Assembly: GCA_934501535.1 (NCBI GenBank)
Contig: CAKSUM010000010.1
Location: 1 to 64,000, forward strand
Direction of reading: 5' to 3'
Length of the DNA: 64,000 nt
From: an uncultured Clostridia bacterium
GTDB lineage: Bacteria > Bacillota > Clostridia > UBA1381
The notes under the pieces were generated by a model. That model was not told where the DNA came from. It ran no database searches and was given only the letters and a program-made list of their open reading frames with translations. The position numbers were made by a program, and so were the translations under genes. Of this stretch, positions 53,265 through 62,152 are shown one piece after another (the first letter of the stretch is position 1; each line of letters starts with the position of its first letter).

Positions 53265-55288
53265 TGGGAAGCATAAAAAATCTTCGCGGCGTCGGTGATG
53301 CGCGTGCGCGGCTGTTTGCCGCAAAAGGAGTAAATACCGTTGAGGATCTGCTGTATTATTTTCCGCGCGGACATGAGGACAGAACTCATTTTCTGCAAAT
53401 ATCCGAGTGCAATCCCGGCGAGGCGGCATGCGTTGAAGTAAAGGTGTATTCACCGGTAAAGGAAACGCGCATAAAAAAGAATTTTACCATTTATTCCATG
53501 GTGGTTTTCGATGATTCGGGAGCAATGACGGTAAAATGGTTTAATAATAAGTATGTAAAAGGCGTGTTCCGAACCGGTGAAGATGTTCTGCTTTACGGCA
53601 CGGTTTCCGATAACCGCGGAAAAAAAGAAATGCAGAACCCGATTTATGAAAAAAAGGGAAAGCAGCGGTTTATAGGGAAAATCGTGCCCGTATATCCGCT
53701 TACCGGGGGACTGACGCAGAATATAATCCGCTCCGCGATGGAAGAAGCGCTGGCGGAGTGCGGAAATCTGAGCGAATATATTCCGACCGAAATCAGGAAA
53801 AAATACAACATTGCGGAGATAAATTACGCAATGAAAAATATTCATTTTCCGGCTGATATTGACAGTTACGAGCAATCAAGGAAACGGTTTGCATTTGAGG
53901 AACTGTTCCTCTTGCAGCTGGCATTGCTTGAAAAAAAGTCGGACAGGCTTCAAAATCATTGCGAGCCGTTCGGAAATGTGCGGTGCTGTGATGATTTTAT
54001 CGGTTCGCTGCCGTTTGAGCTGACCGGAGCGCAGAAACGCGCAATAGGTGAAATACGTAAAGACCTTGAAAGCGATGTGCCGATGAGCCGTCTTTTGCAG
54101 GGAGATGTCGGTTCGGGAAAAACCGTTGTGGCTGCAGCTGCGATGTACGCGGCGTATTCAAGCGGATTTCAGTCCGCGATAATGGCACCGACAGAAATTC
54201 TTGCCGCACAGCACTATGACACGTTTTTGAGCTTTTTCTCGGGTACGGATATTAAAATTGCACTTCTGACAAAGAGCACAAAAAATAAACGCGGAATGTA
54301 TGAACTTATCGAAAACGGCGGATATGACATAATTATAGGTACGAACGCAATTATCAGTGAAGGCGTCAAATATAAAAAACTCGGGCTTGTTATAACCGAT
54401 GAACAGCATCGGTTCGGCGTATCGCAAAGGGCGGAGCTGTCCGGAAAGGGAGAAAATCCTAACGCGCTCATCATGACGGCAACGCCCATTCCGCGAACAT
54501 TGTCGCTAATATTGTACGGCGACTTGGATATTTCGGTGATTGACGAGCTGCCGCCGGGCAGAAAACCTGTCAAAACCTACGCAGTCGGCGAGGACATGCG
54601 CAAACGCGTGTATGCGTTTCTGGAAAAGCAGCTGCAAAACGGTTCTCAGGCATATATCGTCTGTCCGCTGATTGAAGAAAGCGAGAAAACCGATCTTGCA
54701 AATGCCGAGGACGTATTCAGAACTGTTGACAGGCTTTTACCCAAATACAATGCCGGACTCATGCACGGCAAGATGAAATCTGCCGAAAAGGACGAGATTA
54801 TGCGCGCATTTGTGCAGAATGAAATTCAGATTTTGGTTTCGACAACGGTTATTGAAGTAGGCGTGAATGTGCCGAACAGTAACATTATGATAATTGAAAA
54901 TGCAGAACGGTTCGGACTTGCAACGCTGCATCAGCTGCGCGGAAGAGTGGGAAGGGGAAATAATCAGGCATACTGTATTCTGCTTGCTCACGGCAGCAGC
55001 GACATTACGCGCAAGCGTATGGAAACGCTGTGTAAATCCAATGACGGGTTTTATATCTCGGAACAGGATTTAAAACTGCGCGGACCGGGCGACTATTTCG
55101 GGACAAGACAGCACGGTCTGCCGGAAATGAGGATTGCAAATCTGTTCACGGACGCAGATATTCTTGCGTCGGCTCAAAATGCCGCAAAGGATATTTTGAG
55201 CGGAAACGTTGTTCCGTCTGAAACGGAAAATGAAATTCTTATGCGAAAAATGTCGGAATTTTTACACAGCGGAGTTATTTTAAACTGA
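53264..55288 (+). CDS. recG: ATP-dependent DNA helicase RecG
   Basis: The 674-residue helicase rescues stalled forks and branches Holliday structures. It has the wedge domain at the N terminus (LYYFPRGHEDRT..., with an OB fold about 60-160) and helicase motif I GDVGSGKTVVA near 286. Motif II is DEQH (near 385), and motif VI is QLRGRVGRGN (near 560). The C-terminal TRB region contains RGPGDYFGTRQHGLPEM. Start at ATG 53264 overlaps the fakA stop (TGATG). Confidence 0.97.
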   Translation: MGSIKNLRGVGDARARLFAAKGVNTVEDLLYYFPRGHEDRTHFLQISECNPGEAACVEVKVYSPVKETRIKKNFTIYSMVVFDDSGAMTVKWFNNKYVKGVFRTGEDVLLYGTVSDNRGKKEMQNPIYEKKGKQRFIGKIVPVYPLTGGLTQNIIRSAMEEALAECGNLSEYIPTEIRKKYNIAEINYAMKNIHFPADIDSYEQSRKRFAFEELFLLQLALLEKKSDRLQNHCEPFGNVRCCDDFIGSLPFELTGAQKRAIGEIRKDLESDVPMSRLLQGDVGSGKTVVAAAAMYAAYSSGFQSAIMAPTEILAAQHYDTFLSFFSGTDIKIALLTKSTKNKRGMYELIENGGYDIIIGTNAIISEGVKYKKLGLVITDEQHRFGVSQRAELSGKGENPNALIMTATPIPRTLSLILYGDLDISVIDELPPGRKPVKTYAVGEDMRKRVYAFLEKQLQNGSQAYIVCPLIEESEKTDLANAEDVFRTVDRLLPKYNAGLMHGKMKSAEKDEIMRAFVQNEIQILVSTTVIEVGVNVPNSNIMIIENAERFGLATLHQLRGRVGRGNNQAYCILLAHGSSDITRKRMETLCKSNDGFYISEQDLKLRGPGDYFGTRQHGLPEMRIANLFTDADILASAQNAAKDILSGNVVPSETENEILMRKMSEFLHSGVILN

Positions 55289-55346
55289 AAATAACCGCAT
55301 ATTTTAAATTTTTTGGTAAAATATTAAAAAAATTCTGTAAAATATG

Positions 55347-55375
55347 TTGACGTTTGGCAAATAATAAGTTAAAAT
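55347..55375 (+). promoter_or_regulatory. Promoter of the rsmD-coaD operon
   Basis: TTGACG (55347-55352) and TAAAAT (55370-55375) are 17 bp apart in the 115-bp gap after recG. Confidence 0.7.
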
Positions 55376-55403
55376 ATATAAGTGTAAACCGGAGGGGTTA
55401 TAA

Positions 55404-55940
55404 ATGAGAATAATTGCCGGGAGCAGAAAAGGGCATAAACTGCATGAATTTTCCGGACGTGATATAAGACCTACAACCGACCGGGTTAAGGAATCCGTGT
55501 TTAATCTTATACAGGAATTTATCCCGGGCAGCAGAACGCTTGATTTGTTCGGCGGCAGCGGTGCGCTTACCTTTGAGGCGCTCAGCCGCGGAGCAGAGTC
55601 GGGAATATGTGTGGATATAAGCGGTGCGGCTGTTTCCGTAATCAAAAAAAATCAGGAAGAACTGAAATTTGACAATTTTGCCGTCATAAATACCGATGCC
55701 GCGCAATTTTTAAAATCGACAGACAAAACGTTTTCGGTAATATTTCTTGACCCGCCTTACAACAAAGGATTTATAGCGCCTGTTATCAATCAAATTGTTG
55801 ACGGCGGCAGGCTTGAAAGAGGCGGAATTATTGTTCTTGAAAGTGACTTTTGTGACGAACACGGTGAATTTTCGGGACTATCCGTCCTGAAACAGAGAAA
55901 ATACGGAAGAACGTATATTACGGTATACCAAAGAGGGTGA
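55404..55940 (+). CDS. rsmD: 16S rRNA (guanine966-N2)-methyltransferase
   Basis: The 178-residue SAM-dependent enzyme has the start MRIIAGSRKGHKLHEFSGRDIRPTTDRVKESVFNLI typical of RsmD. The SAM loop follows (LDLFGGSGALTFEALSRGA), then the N6/N2-type catalytic IFLDPPYNKGF near 113. It methylates G966 in 16S rRNA during small-subunit assembly. GGAGG precedes the ATG. coaD follows by 4 bp, the usual rsmD-coaD pair. Confidence 0.96.
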   Translation: MRIIAGSRKGHKLHEFSGRDIRPTTDRVKESVFNLIQEFIPGSRTLDLFGGSGALTFEALSRGAESGICVDISGAAVSVIKKNQEELKFDNFAVINTDAAQFLKSTDKTFSVIFLDPPYNKGFIAPVINQIVDGGRLERGGIIVLESDFCDEHGEFSGLSVLKQRKYGRTYITVYQRG

Positions 55941-55944
55941 AAAA

Positions 55945-56418
55945 ATGAGAATTGCCGTATATCCGGGCAGCTTTGACCCTATAACAAACGGGCATCTTGA
56001 TGTCATCAGACGCGCGTCGCGGTTATACGATAAGCTTATCGTCGGCGTGCTTAACAATATCAATAAAAAGCCGATGTTTACCGCGGAGGAACGCAAGGCG
56101 ATGATTGACAGTGAAATTAAGGATTTGCCGACTGTCAGTTGTGATATATTCAGCGGACTTTTAGTTGATTTTGCGAAGCAAAACGGCGCGAGCGTTATTG
56201 TTAAAGGACTCAGAACAGTTGCGGATTTTGAATATGAATTTCAGATGGCGCTTCTGAATAAGTCGCTTAATCCCGAATATGAAACTATGTTCATGATGAC
56301 GGATACAAAATATTCATACATAAGCTCCAGCATGGTTAAAGAGGTCGCAAAATACAACGGTGAGCTTAACGGACTTGTTCCGGAGAATGTTATTGAAAAA
56401 ATAAAACAGAAAATATAA
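55945..56418 (+). CDS. coaD: Pantetheine-phosphate adenylyltransferase
   Basis: The 157-residue enzyme makes dephospho-CoA from 4'-phosphopantetheine and ATP. It starts AVYPGSFDPITNGHLDVIRRASRLYDKLIVG with the TxGH nucleotidyl motif near 15. It also has KGLRTVADFEYEFQMALLNK near 88 and YSYISSSMVKEVAKYNG near 125. Standard length. Directly coupled to rsmD. Confidence 0.98.
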   Translation: MRIAVYPGSFDPITNGHLDVIRRASRLYDKLIVGVLNNINKKPMFTAEERKAMIDSEIKDLPTVSCDIFSGLLVDFAKQNGASVIVKGLRTVADFEYEFQMALLNKSLNPEYETMFMMTDTKYSYISSSMVKEVAKYNGELNGLVPENVIEKIKQKI

Positions 56419-56437
56419 AACAGAGGAGTTTTTTATT

Positions 56438-56881
56438 ATGGAAATTATGGAAATCATCGACATGATGGAGGAAACTATCGAAAAGGCACCCGCTGTACCT
56501 CTAAGCGGTAAAGTTGTGGTTGATAAGGAGGACTTGCTTGACTATATTCAGGAAATGCGTCTTGTATTTCCCGATGAGGTGAAGGAAGCAAAATGGGTAA
56601 AGGAAGAACGCGAAAAAATTCTGAACGAAGCTCAGTCAAGGTCGGAAACTTTGATTAAAAATGCAGAAGAAAAGGTTGTTCAGATGATTGATGAGCATGA
56701 AATCACAAAACAGGCTGTTGACCAGGCAAATCAAATGGTAAACGAGGCGCAGACAAAGGCTATGGAAATTAAGGACGATTGCGATAATTACGCAAACGAT
56801 ATTTTAAGCGACCTCGAAAAGCGTCTGGACATGCTTCATCAGAAGGTACATGATGACAGAACTCATTTTTTGAATAAGTAA
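56438..56881 (+). CDS. Coiled-coil protein linked to coaD, function unknown
   Basis: The 147-residue soluble protein is almost all helix and rich in Glu/Lys. It starts MEIMEIIDMMEETIEKAPAVPLSGK, followed by YIQEMRLVFPDEVKEAKWVKEEREKIL and long heptad-type segments to the end (LSDLEKRLDMLHQKVHDDRTHFLNK). It looks like the coiled-coil proteins, sometimes labelled ATPase or V-ATPase subunit-like, found beside coaD in many Clostridia. No catalytic motif is visible. AGAGGAG precedes the ATG. A DivIVA-like structural role is possible but not shown. Confidence 0.75.
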   Translation: MEIMEIIDMMEETIEKAPAVPLSGKVVVDKEDLLDYIQEMRLVFPDEVKEAKWVKEEREKILNEAQSRSETLIKNAEEKVVQMIDEHEITKQAVDQANQMVNEAQTKAMEIKDDCDNYANDILSDLEKRLDMLHQKVHDDRTHFLNK

Positions 56882-56964
56882 TGTCAATGCGCATGTATTT
56901 TTGGCTATGCTGATACAGTATAGCCTTATTTACTTATGTCCGAAAACTACGGGAGTTTGCTATT

Positions 56965-57393
56965 ATGAAGTATGTATCCAATAATGTTAAGGAAACACAG
57001 AATATCGCAAAAACATTTGCAAAAACGCTCGGCCGCGGAGATGTTATTTGTTTAAACGGCGATTTGGGCGTGGGAAAAACCGCATTCGTACAGGGACTTG
57101 CGGCGGGTCTGAAAATCAGCGAGCCTATAACAAGCCCGACGTTTACAATTGTGAACTGCTATGAAAGCGGCGTTATGCCGTTTTATCATTTTGACGTGTA
57201 TCGGATTGATGACAGTGATGAAATGTATGAAATCGGATATGATGAATATGTATTCGGCGATGGGGTTTCGGTGATAGAATGGCCGGAAAAAATTGCGGAT
57301 ATTCTTCCGCACAGCCGATATGAAATAACTATTGTAAAAAATTTGACGGTGCATGAAAATTACCGTGAAATATGTATTGAAAAAAGAGGATAA
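56965..57393 (+). CDS. tsaE: tRNA t6A37 biosynthesis ATPase
   Basis: The 142-residue P-loop ATPase serves TsaB-TsaD in making t6A on tRNAs. It has TRKTAKTL-type N terminus with Walker A GDLGVGKTAFVQGLA near 32. The signature SPTFTIVNCYE near 59 and the acidic YHFDVYRI near 72, the VIEWPEKI segment near 108, follow. tsaB begins with no gap after it, as is usual. Confidence 0.96.
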   Translation: MKYVSNNVKETQNIAKTFAKTLGRGDVICLNGDLGVGKTAFVQGLAAGLKISEPITSPTFTIVNCYESGVMPFYHFDVYRIDDSDEMYEIGYDEYVFGDGVSVIEWPEKIADILPHSRYEITIVKNLTVHENYREICIEKRG

Positions 57394-58089
57394 ATGATGA
57401 AAATTTTGGGGATTGATACATCATCTGCGGTTGCCTCTGCGGCGATTTGTGACGGTGACAGACTTATCTGTGAAACATCGCTCAATAATAAGCTGACACA
57501 TTCGCAGACAATTATGCCGATAATTGACGGCGTATTTAAAATGAGCGAATTAAAACCGGCGGATATTGATGTTTTTGCCGTAAGCGTCGGGCCGGGTTCG
57601 TTTACCGGGCTGCGCATCGGCGTTACAACGGCAAAGGGGCTTGCACATGCGGTGAATAAGCCGGTTGCGGGTGTTAATACGCTCGAATCGATGGCATATA
57701 ATCTTCCGTTTTGCGGACAGATTATTTCGCCTATAATGGACGCGCGCAGAGAACAGGTGTATAATGCTTTTTACACTTTTGAAAACGGCAGGATTAAAGA
57801 GCTTACGCCACCGCGTGCAATTTCGCTTGAGGATTGCCTGGAGGAGCTTGCGCAAATGGGGGAGGATGTTATTTTTCTCGGGGACGGAGTTCCCGTGTTC
57901 AGGGACAGAATAGCACAGAGGCTCGGAAAACAGGCGTCATTCGCACCGCAGAACCTGAACATGCAGCATGCCGCTGCCGTTTGTGAGGCGGCAAAATACA
58001 AAGAAACAGTTAATTATGCACAGCTTGTGCCGATGTATCTGCGTAAGTCGCAGGCTGAGCGCGAAAGAGAAGAAAGGGGTAAAAAATAA
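57394..58089 (+). CDS. tsaB: tRNA t6A37 threonylcarbamoyladenosine biosynthesis protein TsaB
   Basis: The 231-residue ASKHA-fold protein is the dimer partner of TsaD. It starts ILGIDTSSAVASAAICDGDRL, has HSQTIMPIIDGVF near 35, VSVGPGSFTGLRIGVTTAKGLA near 65 and ISPIMDARREQVYNAFY near 109, all TsaB hallmarks. ATG 57394 or 57397 can start it (AGAGG upstream). The stop shares a base with the start of rpiB. TsaD is not in the window. Confidence 0.94.
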   Translation: MMKILGIDTSSAVASAAICDGDRLICETSLNNKLTHSQTIMPIIDGVFKMSELKPADIDVFAVSVGPGSFTGLRIGVTTAKGLAHAVNKPVAGVNTLESMAYNLPFCGQIISPIMDARREQVYNAFYTFENGRIKELTPPRAISLEDCLEELAQMGEDVIFLGDGVPVFRDRIAQRLGKQASFAPQNLNMQHAAAVCEAAKYKETVNYAQLVPMYLRKSQAEREREERGKK

Positions 58090-58523
58090 TGCTGGCAATC
58101 GGATGTGACCATGGAGGATTTGAACTTAAAACTCATATCATAAAGCACCTGGAGGAAAGAGGAATCGAACTGAAAGATTTCGGAACCTTTGATGAAAACA
58201 GCTGCGATTACCCGGATATTGCGGAAAAAGTCTGCAATTCGGTTATAGGCGGAGAATGTGACAGGGGCATACTCGTTTGCGGAACAGGCATAGGAATGTC
58301 AATTGCGGCAAATAAAATCAAAGGAATACGCGCGGCGCTTTGCACGGATGTGTACTCGGCTAAAATGACAAAACAGCATAACAATTCCAATGTTATCTGT
58401 CTGGGCGGCAGGGTCACCGGCAGAGAACTTGCGTTCATGATTGTTGATACATGGTATGATGAAACATTTCTCGGCGGACGGCATCAAAACAGAATCGATA
58501 AAATATCGGGACTTGAAAAATGA
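58089..58523 (+). CDS. rpiB: Ribose-5-phosphate isomerase B (RpiB/LacA/LacB family)
   Basis: The 144-residue isomerase shows AIGCDHGGFELKTHIIKHL at the start, the FDENSCDYPDIAEKV segment near 40, CGTGIGMSIAANKIKGIRAALC near 65 (catalytic Cys) and the HNNSNVICLGGRV near 99. It interconverts ribose-5-P and ribulose-5-P. Family relatives act on allose or galactose phosphates, but RpiB is the most likely in this housekeeping context. Overlaps tsaB by 1 nt and the AlkD-like gene by 4 nt. Confidence 0.93.
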   Translation: MLAIGCDHGGFELKTHIIKHLEERGIELKDFGTFDENSCDYPDIAEKVCNSVIGGECDRGILVCGTGIGMSIAANKIKGIRAALCTDVYSAKMTKQHNNSNVICLGGRVTGRELAFMIVDTWYDETFLGGRHQNRIDKISGLEK

Positions 58524-59224
58524 ACATAACGGACGAGCTTTTTGCTCTCAGAGATGAAAAATATAAAAGGTTTCATTCGGGACTCATTCCGAATATTCCT
58601 GCGGATACAATAATAGGTGTAAGGACGCCGCAGCTGAGAAAATTGGCGAAAACGCTGTTTAAAGAGGGCGCATATGAAGAATTTATCGGTTCTTTGCCGC
58701 ATACATATTACGAGGAAAATAACCTGCATGCGTTTTTGATCGAGCAGCTGAAGGACTATAATGATGCAGTTGCACGGACGAAAGAATTTCTGCCGTATGT
58801 TGATAACTGGGCGACTTGTGACTGCTTTGCGCCAAAGGTCTTTGCAAAGCACAAGGACAAGCTTATTGATGTTATTTATGAATGGTTAGACTCGGATAAA
58901 ACATATACCGTGCGCTATGCAATCGGCATGCTTATGCGGTATTATCTTGACGGGGACTTTGACGAGAGATATCCTGAAATAATATCACAAATCCGCTCCG
59001 ATGAGTATTATATCAATATGATGATTGCGTGGTATTTTGCGACGGCGCTGGCAAAGCAGCGTGACTGCGCGATGAAATATATTACCGGATATAGGCTTTC
59101 GGCATGGGTTCATAACAAAACCATTCAAAAGGCAGTGGAAAGTTTTCGTATCAGCAATGAAGATAAAGATTTTCTGAAAACGCTCAGAATAAAAAAAGAC
59201 CGACGTGAGATTATCGTAAATTGA
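58520..59224 (+). CDS. AlkD-like DNA alkylation repair protein (HEAT-repeat glycosylase)
   Basis: The 234-residue all-helical protein has the DNA alkylation repair pattern: GVRTPQLRKLAKTL near 35, YYEENNLHAFLIEQLKDY near 70, VDNWATCDCFAPK near 95 and RYAIGMLMRYYLD near 135, then WYFATALAKQ. AlkD enzymes remove bulky alkyl adducts such as N3- and N7-alkylpurines without base flipping. The catalytic Asp/Trp positions look kept. It overlaps rpiB by 4 nt and ends the operon. Confidence 0.88.
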   Translation: MNITDELFALRDEKYKRFHSGLIPNIPADTIIGVRTPQLRKLAKTLFKEGAYEEFIGSLPHTYYEENNLHAFLIEQLKDYNDAVARTKEFLPYVDNWATCDCFAPKVFAKHKDKLIDVIYEWLDSDKTYTVRYAIGMLMRYYLDGDFDERYPEIISQIRSDEYYINMMIAWYFATALAKQRDCAMKYITGYRLSAWVHNKTIQKAVESFRISNEDKDFLKTLRIKKDRREIIVN

Positions 59225-59242
59225 TATCAAAAAAACAGCAAT

Positions 59243-59318
59243 GCTGAAGTGAACCCCAATATTAAGTTGCTTGTGAATGAGTTCTGTATTGCACCGGACT
59301 CGTTCCTTTTAGTTTCAT
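59243..59318 (-). mobile_element. IS3-family insertion sequence remnant (right end)
   Basis: The minus strand encodes MKLKGTSPVQYRTHSQAT followed by TAA (59262-59318), matching the C-terminal end of IS3/IS150-type transposase OrfB (LKG.SPVQYRT). Then comes TATTGGGGTTCACTTCAGC (down to 59243), which looks like the IS terminal inverted repeat. Nothing of the transposase body or the left end remains. It lies right behind the AlkD-like gene (stop 59224). Confidence 0.8.
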
Positions 59319-59330
59319 AGAAAAAGGATA

Positions 59331-59358
59331 TAGAGACCTCCACGTGCGGAGGTCTCTA
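59331..59358. terminator. Bidirectional terminator between the AlkD-like and DUF4091 genes
   Basis: A perfect 11-bp stem, TAGAGACCTCC (59331-59341) and GGAGGTCTCTA (59348-59358), has a 6-nt loop and a T-rich tail on both sides. Confidence 0.85.
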
Positions 59359-59420
59359 TTTATTTGGGGTGATTTTATACTTTGGTGAAAGCAATTTGTA
59401 TTATACTATAACAGTCCAAG

Positions 59421-61079
59421 CTAATGCAAATTCTTTATTTCCGAATTTACGGCATTTCTCAAATCTTCCAACTGCTTTGCGGTCACGCGGCAGCGAAAGT
59501 CAATGTCGGGTATAAACCGCTTAATCAGCTCACATACGGCGCTGCGGTCGGTAAGAGATTCCAAAAGTTTGAGTGCGCGCGTGTCCTGCATCATGTCACG
59601 AAATGTCATAAGCCGAACGGAGGCATTCACGTTCTTCCCGTCGGGATATACAAGGTAGGACGTTCCGCTGATAAAGTCGCCGTCCATGTCGCTTGAAATC
59701 CGCGGATTGACCATCATGCGCGAAAGTCTGTTGTGATGAGCATTGAAGCCCCAGTTTAAAAAGCCGTTTATGTTAAAACGGTACAGCTGTATACCGAGTA
59801 TTCTGCCACGCTCCTGCGGCATACCTATTGCACGGTTTGATAGGTTGTCATGGCTTTGCAGTCCCGTGTAATACGCCCAAAGTGGCTTTGCCCTGCCGAT
59901 AAAGTCGCCTATTTCATGAGTTGCGGTTATTGGCGTTTGAACAAGACCGTCCTCATAGAAAACGTAGTCGGAAAGCGCGTCCCCGCTTGGGTAGCCTTCA
60001 AGCTCGCGGTGCATAAAATCGCTTGCACTTTTATAGCTTTTAAGGTTATCCTTTGTCGGCTCGTCGGAGATGTGAAAGAAAAAGCGTTTTTCATATCCGT
60101 TTTCCTTTATAAAATCCTTTAACGCGGTGAGGTACGCGTGCAGAAAAGCCTTGTATTCATCCGATGCGGCATCGGTATGCCAGTTGAACAGCTTTTTATC
60201 CTCGCCGTTTTCGCGCACGATGATTTTTGGCGCGTGCTCCGCACCCCACTGCGTAAACAGGTGGCTGTGTTCAAAATATTCAATTCCGCAGTCGAGGCAT
60301 AATTCAAGAAATTTTTTCATCACGGAAAAATCAAATATGTATTTGCCCGATTTCCTTTCAACACCTACAAGCTGCACTGTTGCGCGTTCTTCGCCTACGG
60401 GAGTATCAAGCGGCGGGGTAAATGCCGGAACAAGGAGCATATTCTGTCCGTTTTTTGCAGCCATGCGGATGTATTTACATGCCGCCTTCAAAAAGTTGTC
60501 AGAAAATGGTCTTGTTCCGGAAAAATGCGCTATGCAGTCATAGTGCATCCAGTTTGTGACGATTATATCCTGTTTGGGAAGATACGCCGGAATTACCTCC
60601 AGTATGACGCTCCTTTCGGCAACAAGTTCCGATTTTTCACGGTCAAAAAGCCTGATTTTTATCGTATAGCTGCCGGCGGGAATGTCTGCAGAGCCCTCGT
60701 TAATGTTTATCCAGAGCGTTTTCCAAAACCGTGTCGGGGCAGAAAAGTAATTATTTTCGCGCGGCACAAGGCAGTCGGGGTATAAACCGGGTGATTTTCT
60801 CAAAAACCAATCGTCACTTATGCTGTAGCCGATGCGTGTGGCGGGAACATTTTCGACAGTATAAACCGCAGTGGTGATTGAAGGATCGGTTTCAATTTCC
60901 ACGCACAGCTCTACGCAGTCCTTCCAGTCTTCGTCCTTTGCTGTTTCCGCTTTGACTGCAAGCTGAAACGAAAATGCCTCGTTGCGTAGTATTTGCGGGT
61001 GTCCAAGGCTGTCCGCACTGATTTCCGAATCGTAAAAAACGGTATCGAGCGAACTAAGCAAATAGGTTGTGTAAATCAT
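59421..61079 (-). CDS. DUF4091 domain glycosidase-like protein
   Basis: The 552-residue protein has an N-terminal beta-rich part (about 1-165; YDSEISADSLGHPQILRNEAFSFQLAV) and a TIM-barrel-like part with the DUF4091 end. Typical are TNWMHYDCIAHFSG, HSHLFTQWGAEHAP near 270, FFFHISDEPTKDNL near 340 (candidate acidic residues), and GFLNWGFNAHHNRLS with GTSYLVYPDGKN near 455-500. DUF4091 proteins are believed to be glycoside hydrolases but the substrate is open. No signal peptide. AAGGAG precedes the ATG, with a GC-rich hairpin just upstream. An AraC-type gene precedes it on the same strand. Confidence 0.85.
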   Translation of the reverse strand: MIYTTYLLSSLDTVFYDSEISADSLGHPQILRNEAFSFQLAVKAETAKDEDWKDCVELCVEIETDPSITTAVYTVENVPATRIGYSISDDWFLRKSPGLYPDCLVPRENNYFSAPTRFWKTLWININEGSADIPAGSYTIKIRLFDREKSELVAERSVILEVIPAYLPKQDIIVTNWMHYDCIAHFSGTRPFSDNFLKAACKYIRMAAKNGQNMLLVPAFTPPLDTPVGEERATVQLVGVERKSGKYIFDFSVMKKFLELCLDCGIEYFEHSHLFTQWGAEHAPKIIVRENGEDKKLFNWHTDAASDEYKAFLHAYLTALKDFIKENGYEKRFFFHISDEPTKDNLKSYKSASDFMHRELEGYPSGDALSDYVFYEDGLVQTPITATHEIGDFIGRAKPLWAYYTGLQSHDNLSNRAIGMPQERGRILGIQLYRFNINGFLNWGFNAHHNRLSRMMVNPRISSDMDGDFISGTSYLVYPDGKNVNASVRLMTFRDMMQDTRALKLLESLTDRSAVCELIKRFIPDIDFRCRVTAKQLEDLRNAVNSEIKNLH

Positions 61080-61099
61080 ATAACAATCTCCTTAATTGG

Positions 61100-61118
61100 G
61101 GTGCGCGTCCCGCGCACC
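61100..61118 (-). promoter_or_regulatory. GC-rich leader hairpin before the DUF4091 gene
   Basis: GGTGCGCG and CGCGCACC (plus-strand 61100-61107 and 61111-61118) form a perfect 8-bp stem with a 3-nt loop, 10 to 12 nt from the ribosome binding site AAGGAG. No T run follows, so it is not an ordinary terminator. It may affect translation or mRNA stability, or end the AraC transcript partly. Confidence 0.45.
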
Positions 61119-61202
61119 TTTGTTTTCAAAGATTATTATACGATAATTTTTGTAAAAAAAATATGCACAAAGCTGCTCATTTATAGCACAAAAGTGATGA
61201 AA

Positions 61203-62015
61203 TTATCTGTAAAAACCGGGGGAGTGTCCGGTATGTTTTTTGAAAATGCGTGAAAAATAGTTACTGTCGGAGATTCCCACAAGCTCCGCAATCTGCGCGA
61301 CGGACAGGTTTGTATCGGACAACAGCTCTATCGCGCGCTCAAATTTAATGCGGAGAAGATACTGCTTTGGACTTACGCCGGTCATGTCGGTGAATATATG
61401 CATAAACCTGCCGGGACTGAGATTTGCCATTTCCGCATATTGCTCTATGGAAATGTTTTCGGCGTAGCGTTCGTTCATAACGCCGCATATGTCAAAAATG
61501 AGTTTGTTGCGGCTTTGAAGTCCACCGTAAGCGGCGCTGCGGTTTTTGCGTGCTACAGCGGAGAGAAGGTTTATAAAAATGCCCTGACAGCTCTGCTCGT
61601 AAAACGGTTTTTTTATGCTGAATTCGCCGATGAGCTTGGCAAACAGGCTCTCAATAACGGAATCCTTGCCGGGATTGAGAATTTTGCGGCCGTATAAATC
61701 AAGGGAACGCAGAATCGAATCACAGAACACACCGCTGTAGTGTACATAGTACGAAACCGATTCGGTATCCGCGTGGAATGAGTACGAAAGCGGCTCGTTG
61801 GGAAGGAACAGAATCACAGAGCCTTCCGCAGCAGCCATTTCCTTGCCGTCAACCGTGACACGGCATACTCCCTGCGAGATATAAAGCATATGATAGTCGA
61901 TACGTCTGCGGGGTCTTGCGCTACCTGCATTTATACCCGAAAAGTGCTGACGTCCGCAGCTGTTTATGTGAATAAAATCATCCGAGGTTTGCTCCGAACT
62001 TATAAAGGTACGCAT
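61203..62015 (-). CDS. AraC-family transcriptional regulator
   Basis: The 270-residue protein has an N-terminal cupin sensor (YHMLYISQGVCRVTVDGKEMAAAEGSVILFLP) and the AraC double helix-turn-helix: SIEQYAEMANLSPGRFMHIFTDMTGVSPKQYLLRIKF and LSVAQIAELVGISDSNYFSRIFKKHTGHSPGFYR. It lies upstream of the DUF4091 gene on the same strand (124-bp gap), so it probably regulates it. ATG 62015 has GAGG 6 nt before it; an earlier GTG at 62027 has no such site. Confidence 0.9.
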   Translation of the reverse strand: MRTFISSEQTSDDFIHINSCGRQHFSGINAGSARPRRRIDYHMLYISQGVCRVTVDGKEMAAAEGSVILFLPNEPLSYSFHADTESVSYYVHYSGVFCDSILRSLDLYGRKILNPGKDSVIESLFAKLIGEFSIKKPFYEQSCQGIFINLLSAVARKNRSAAYGGLQSRNKLIFDICGVMNERYAENISIEQYAEMANLSPGRFMHIFTDMTGVSPKQYLLRIKFERAIELLSDTNLSVAQIAELVGISDSNYFSRIFKKHTGHSPGFYR

Positions 62016-62055
62016 AAAAAGCCTCACTTTTATTTTTGAAAATTTATTTAAAGAT

Positions 62056-62084
62056 ATGATATATTATAAATTAAATTTTGTCAA
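62056..62084 (-). promoter_or_regulatory. Promoter of the AraC-type gene
   Basis: On the minus strand TTGACA (complement of 62079-62084) and TATCAT (complement of 62056-62061) are 17 bp apart. Confidence 0.7.
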
Positions 62085-62123
62085 TAGTGTCAAAACGGTT
62101 TTTGCGGTTAAATCGGAAAATAT

Positions 62124-62152
62124 TTAAAAAAACAGCAGCTTTGTGTGCTACT
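62124..62152 (-). terminator. Terminator of the lysR remnant
   Basis: On the minus strand AGTAGC and GCTGCT pair (6 bp, one G-U), followed by seven T. The stem starts immediately after the stop codon at 62153. Confidence 0.7.
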
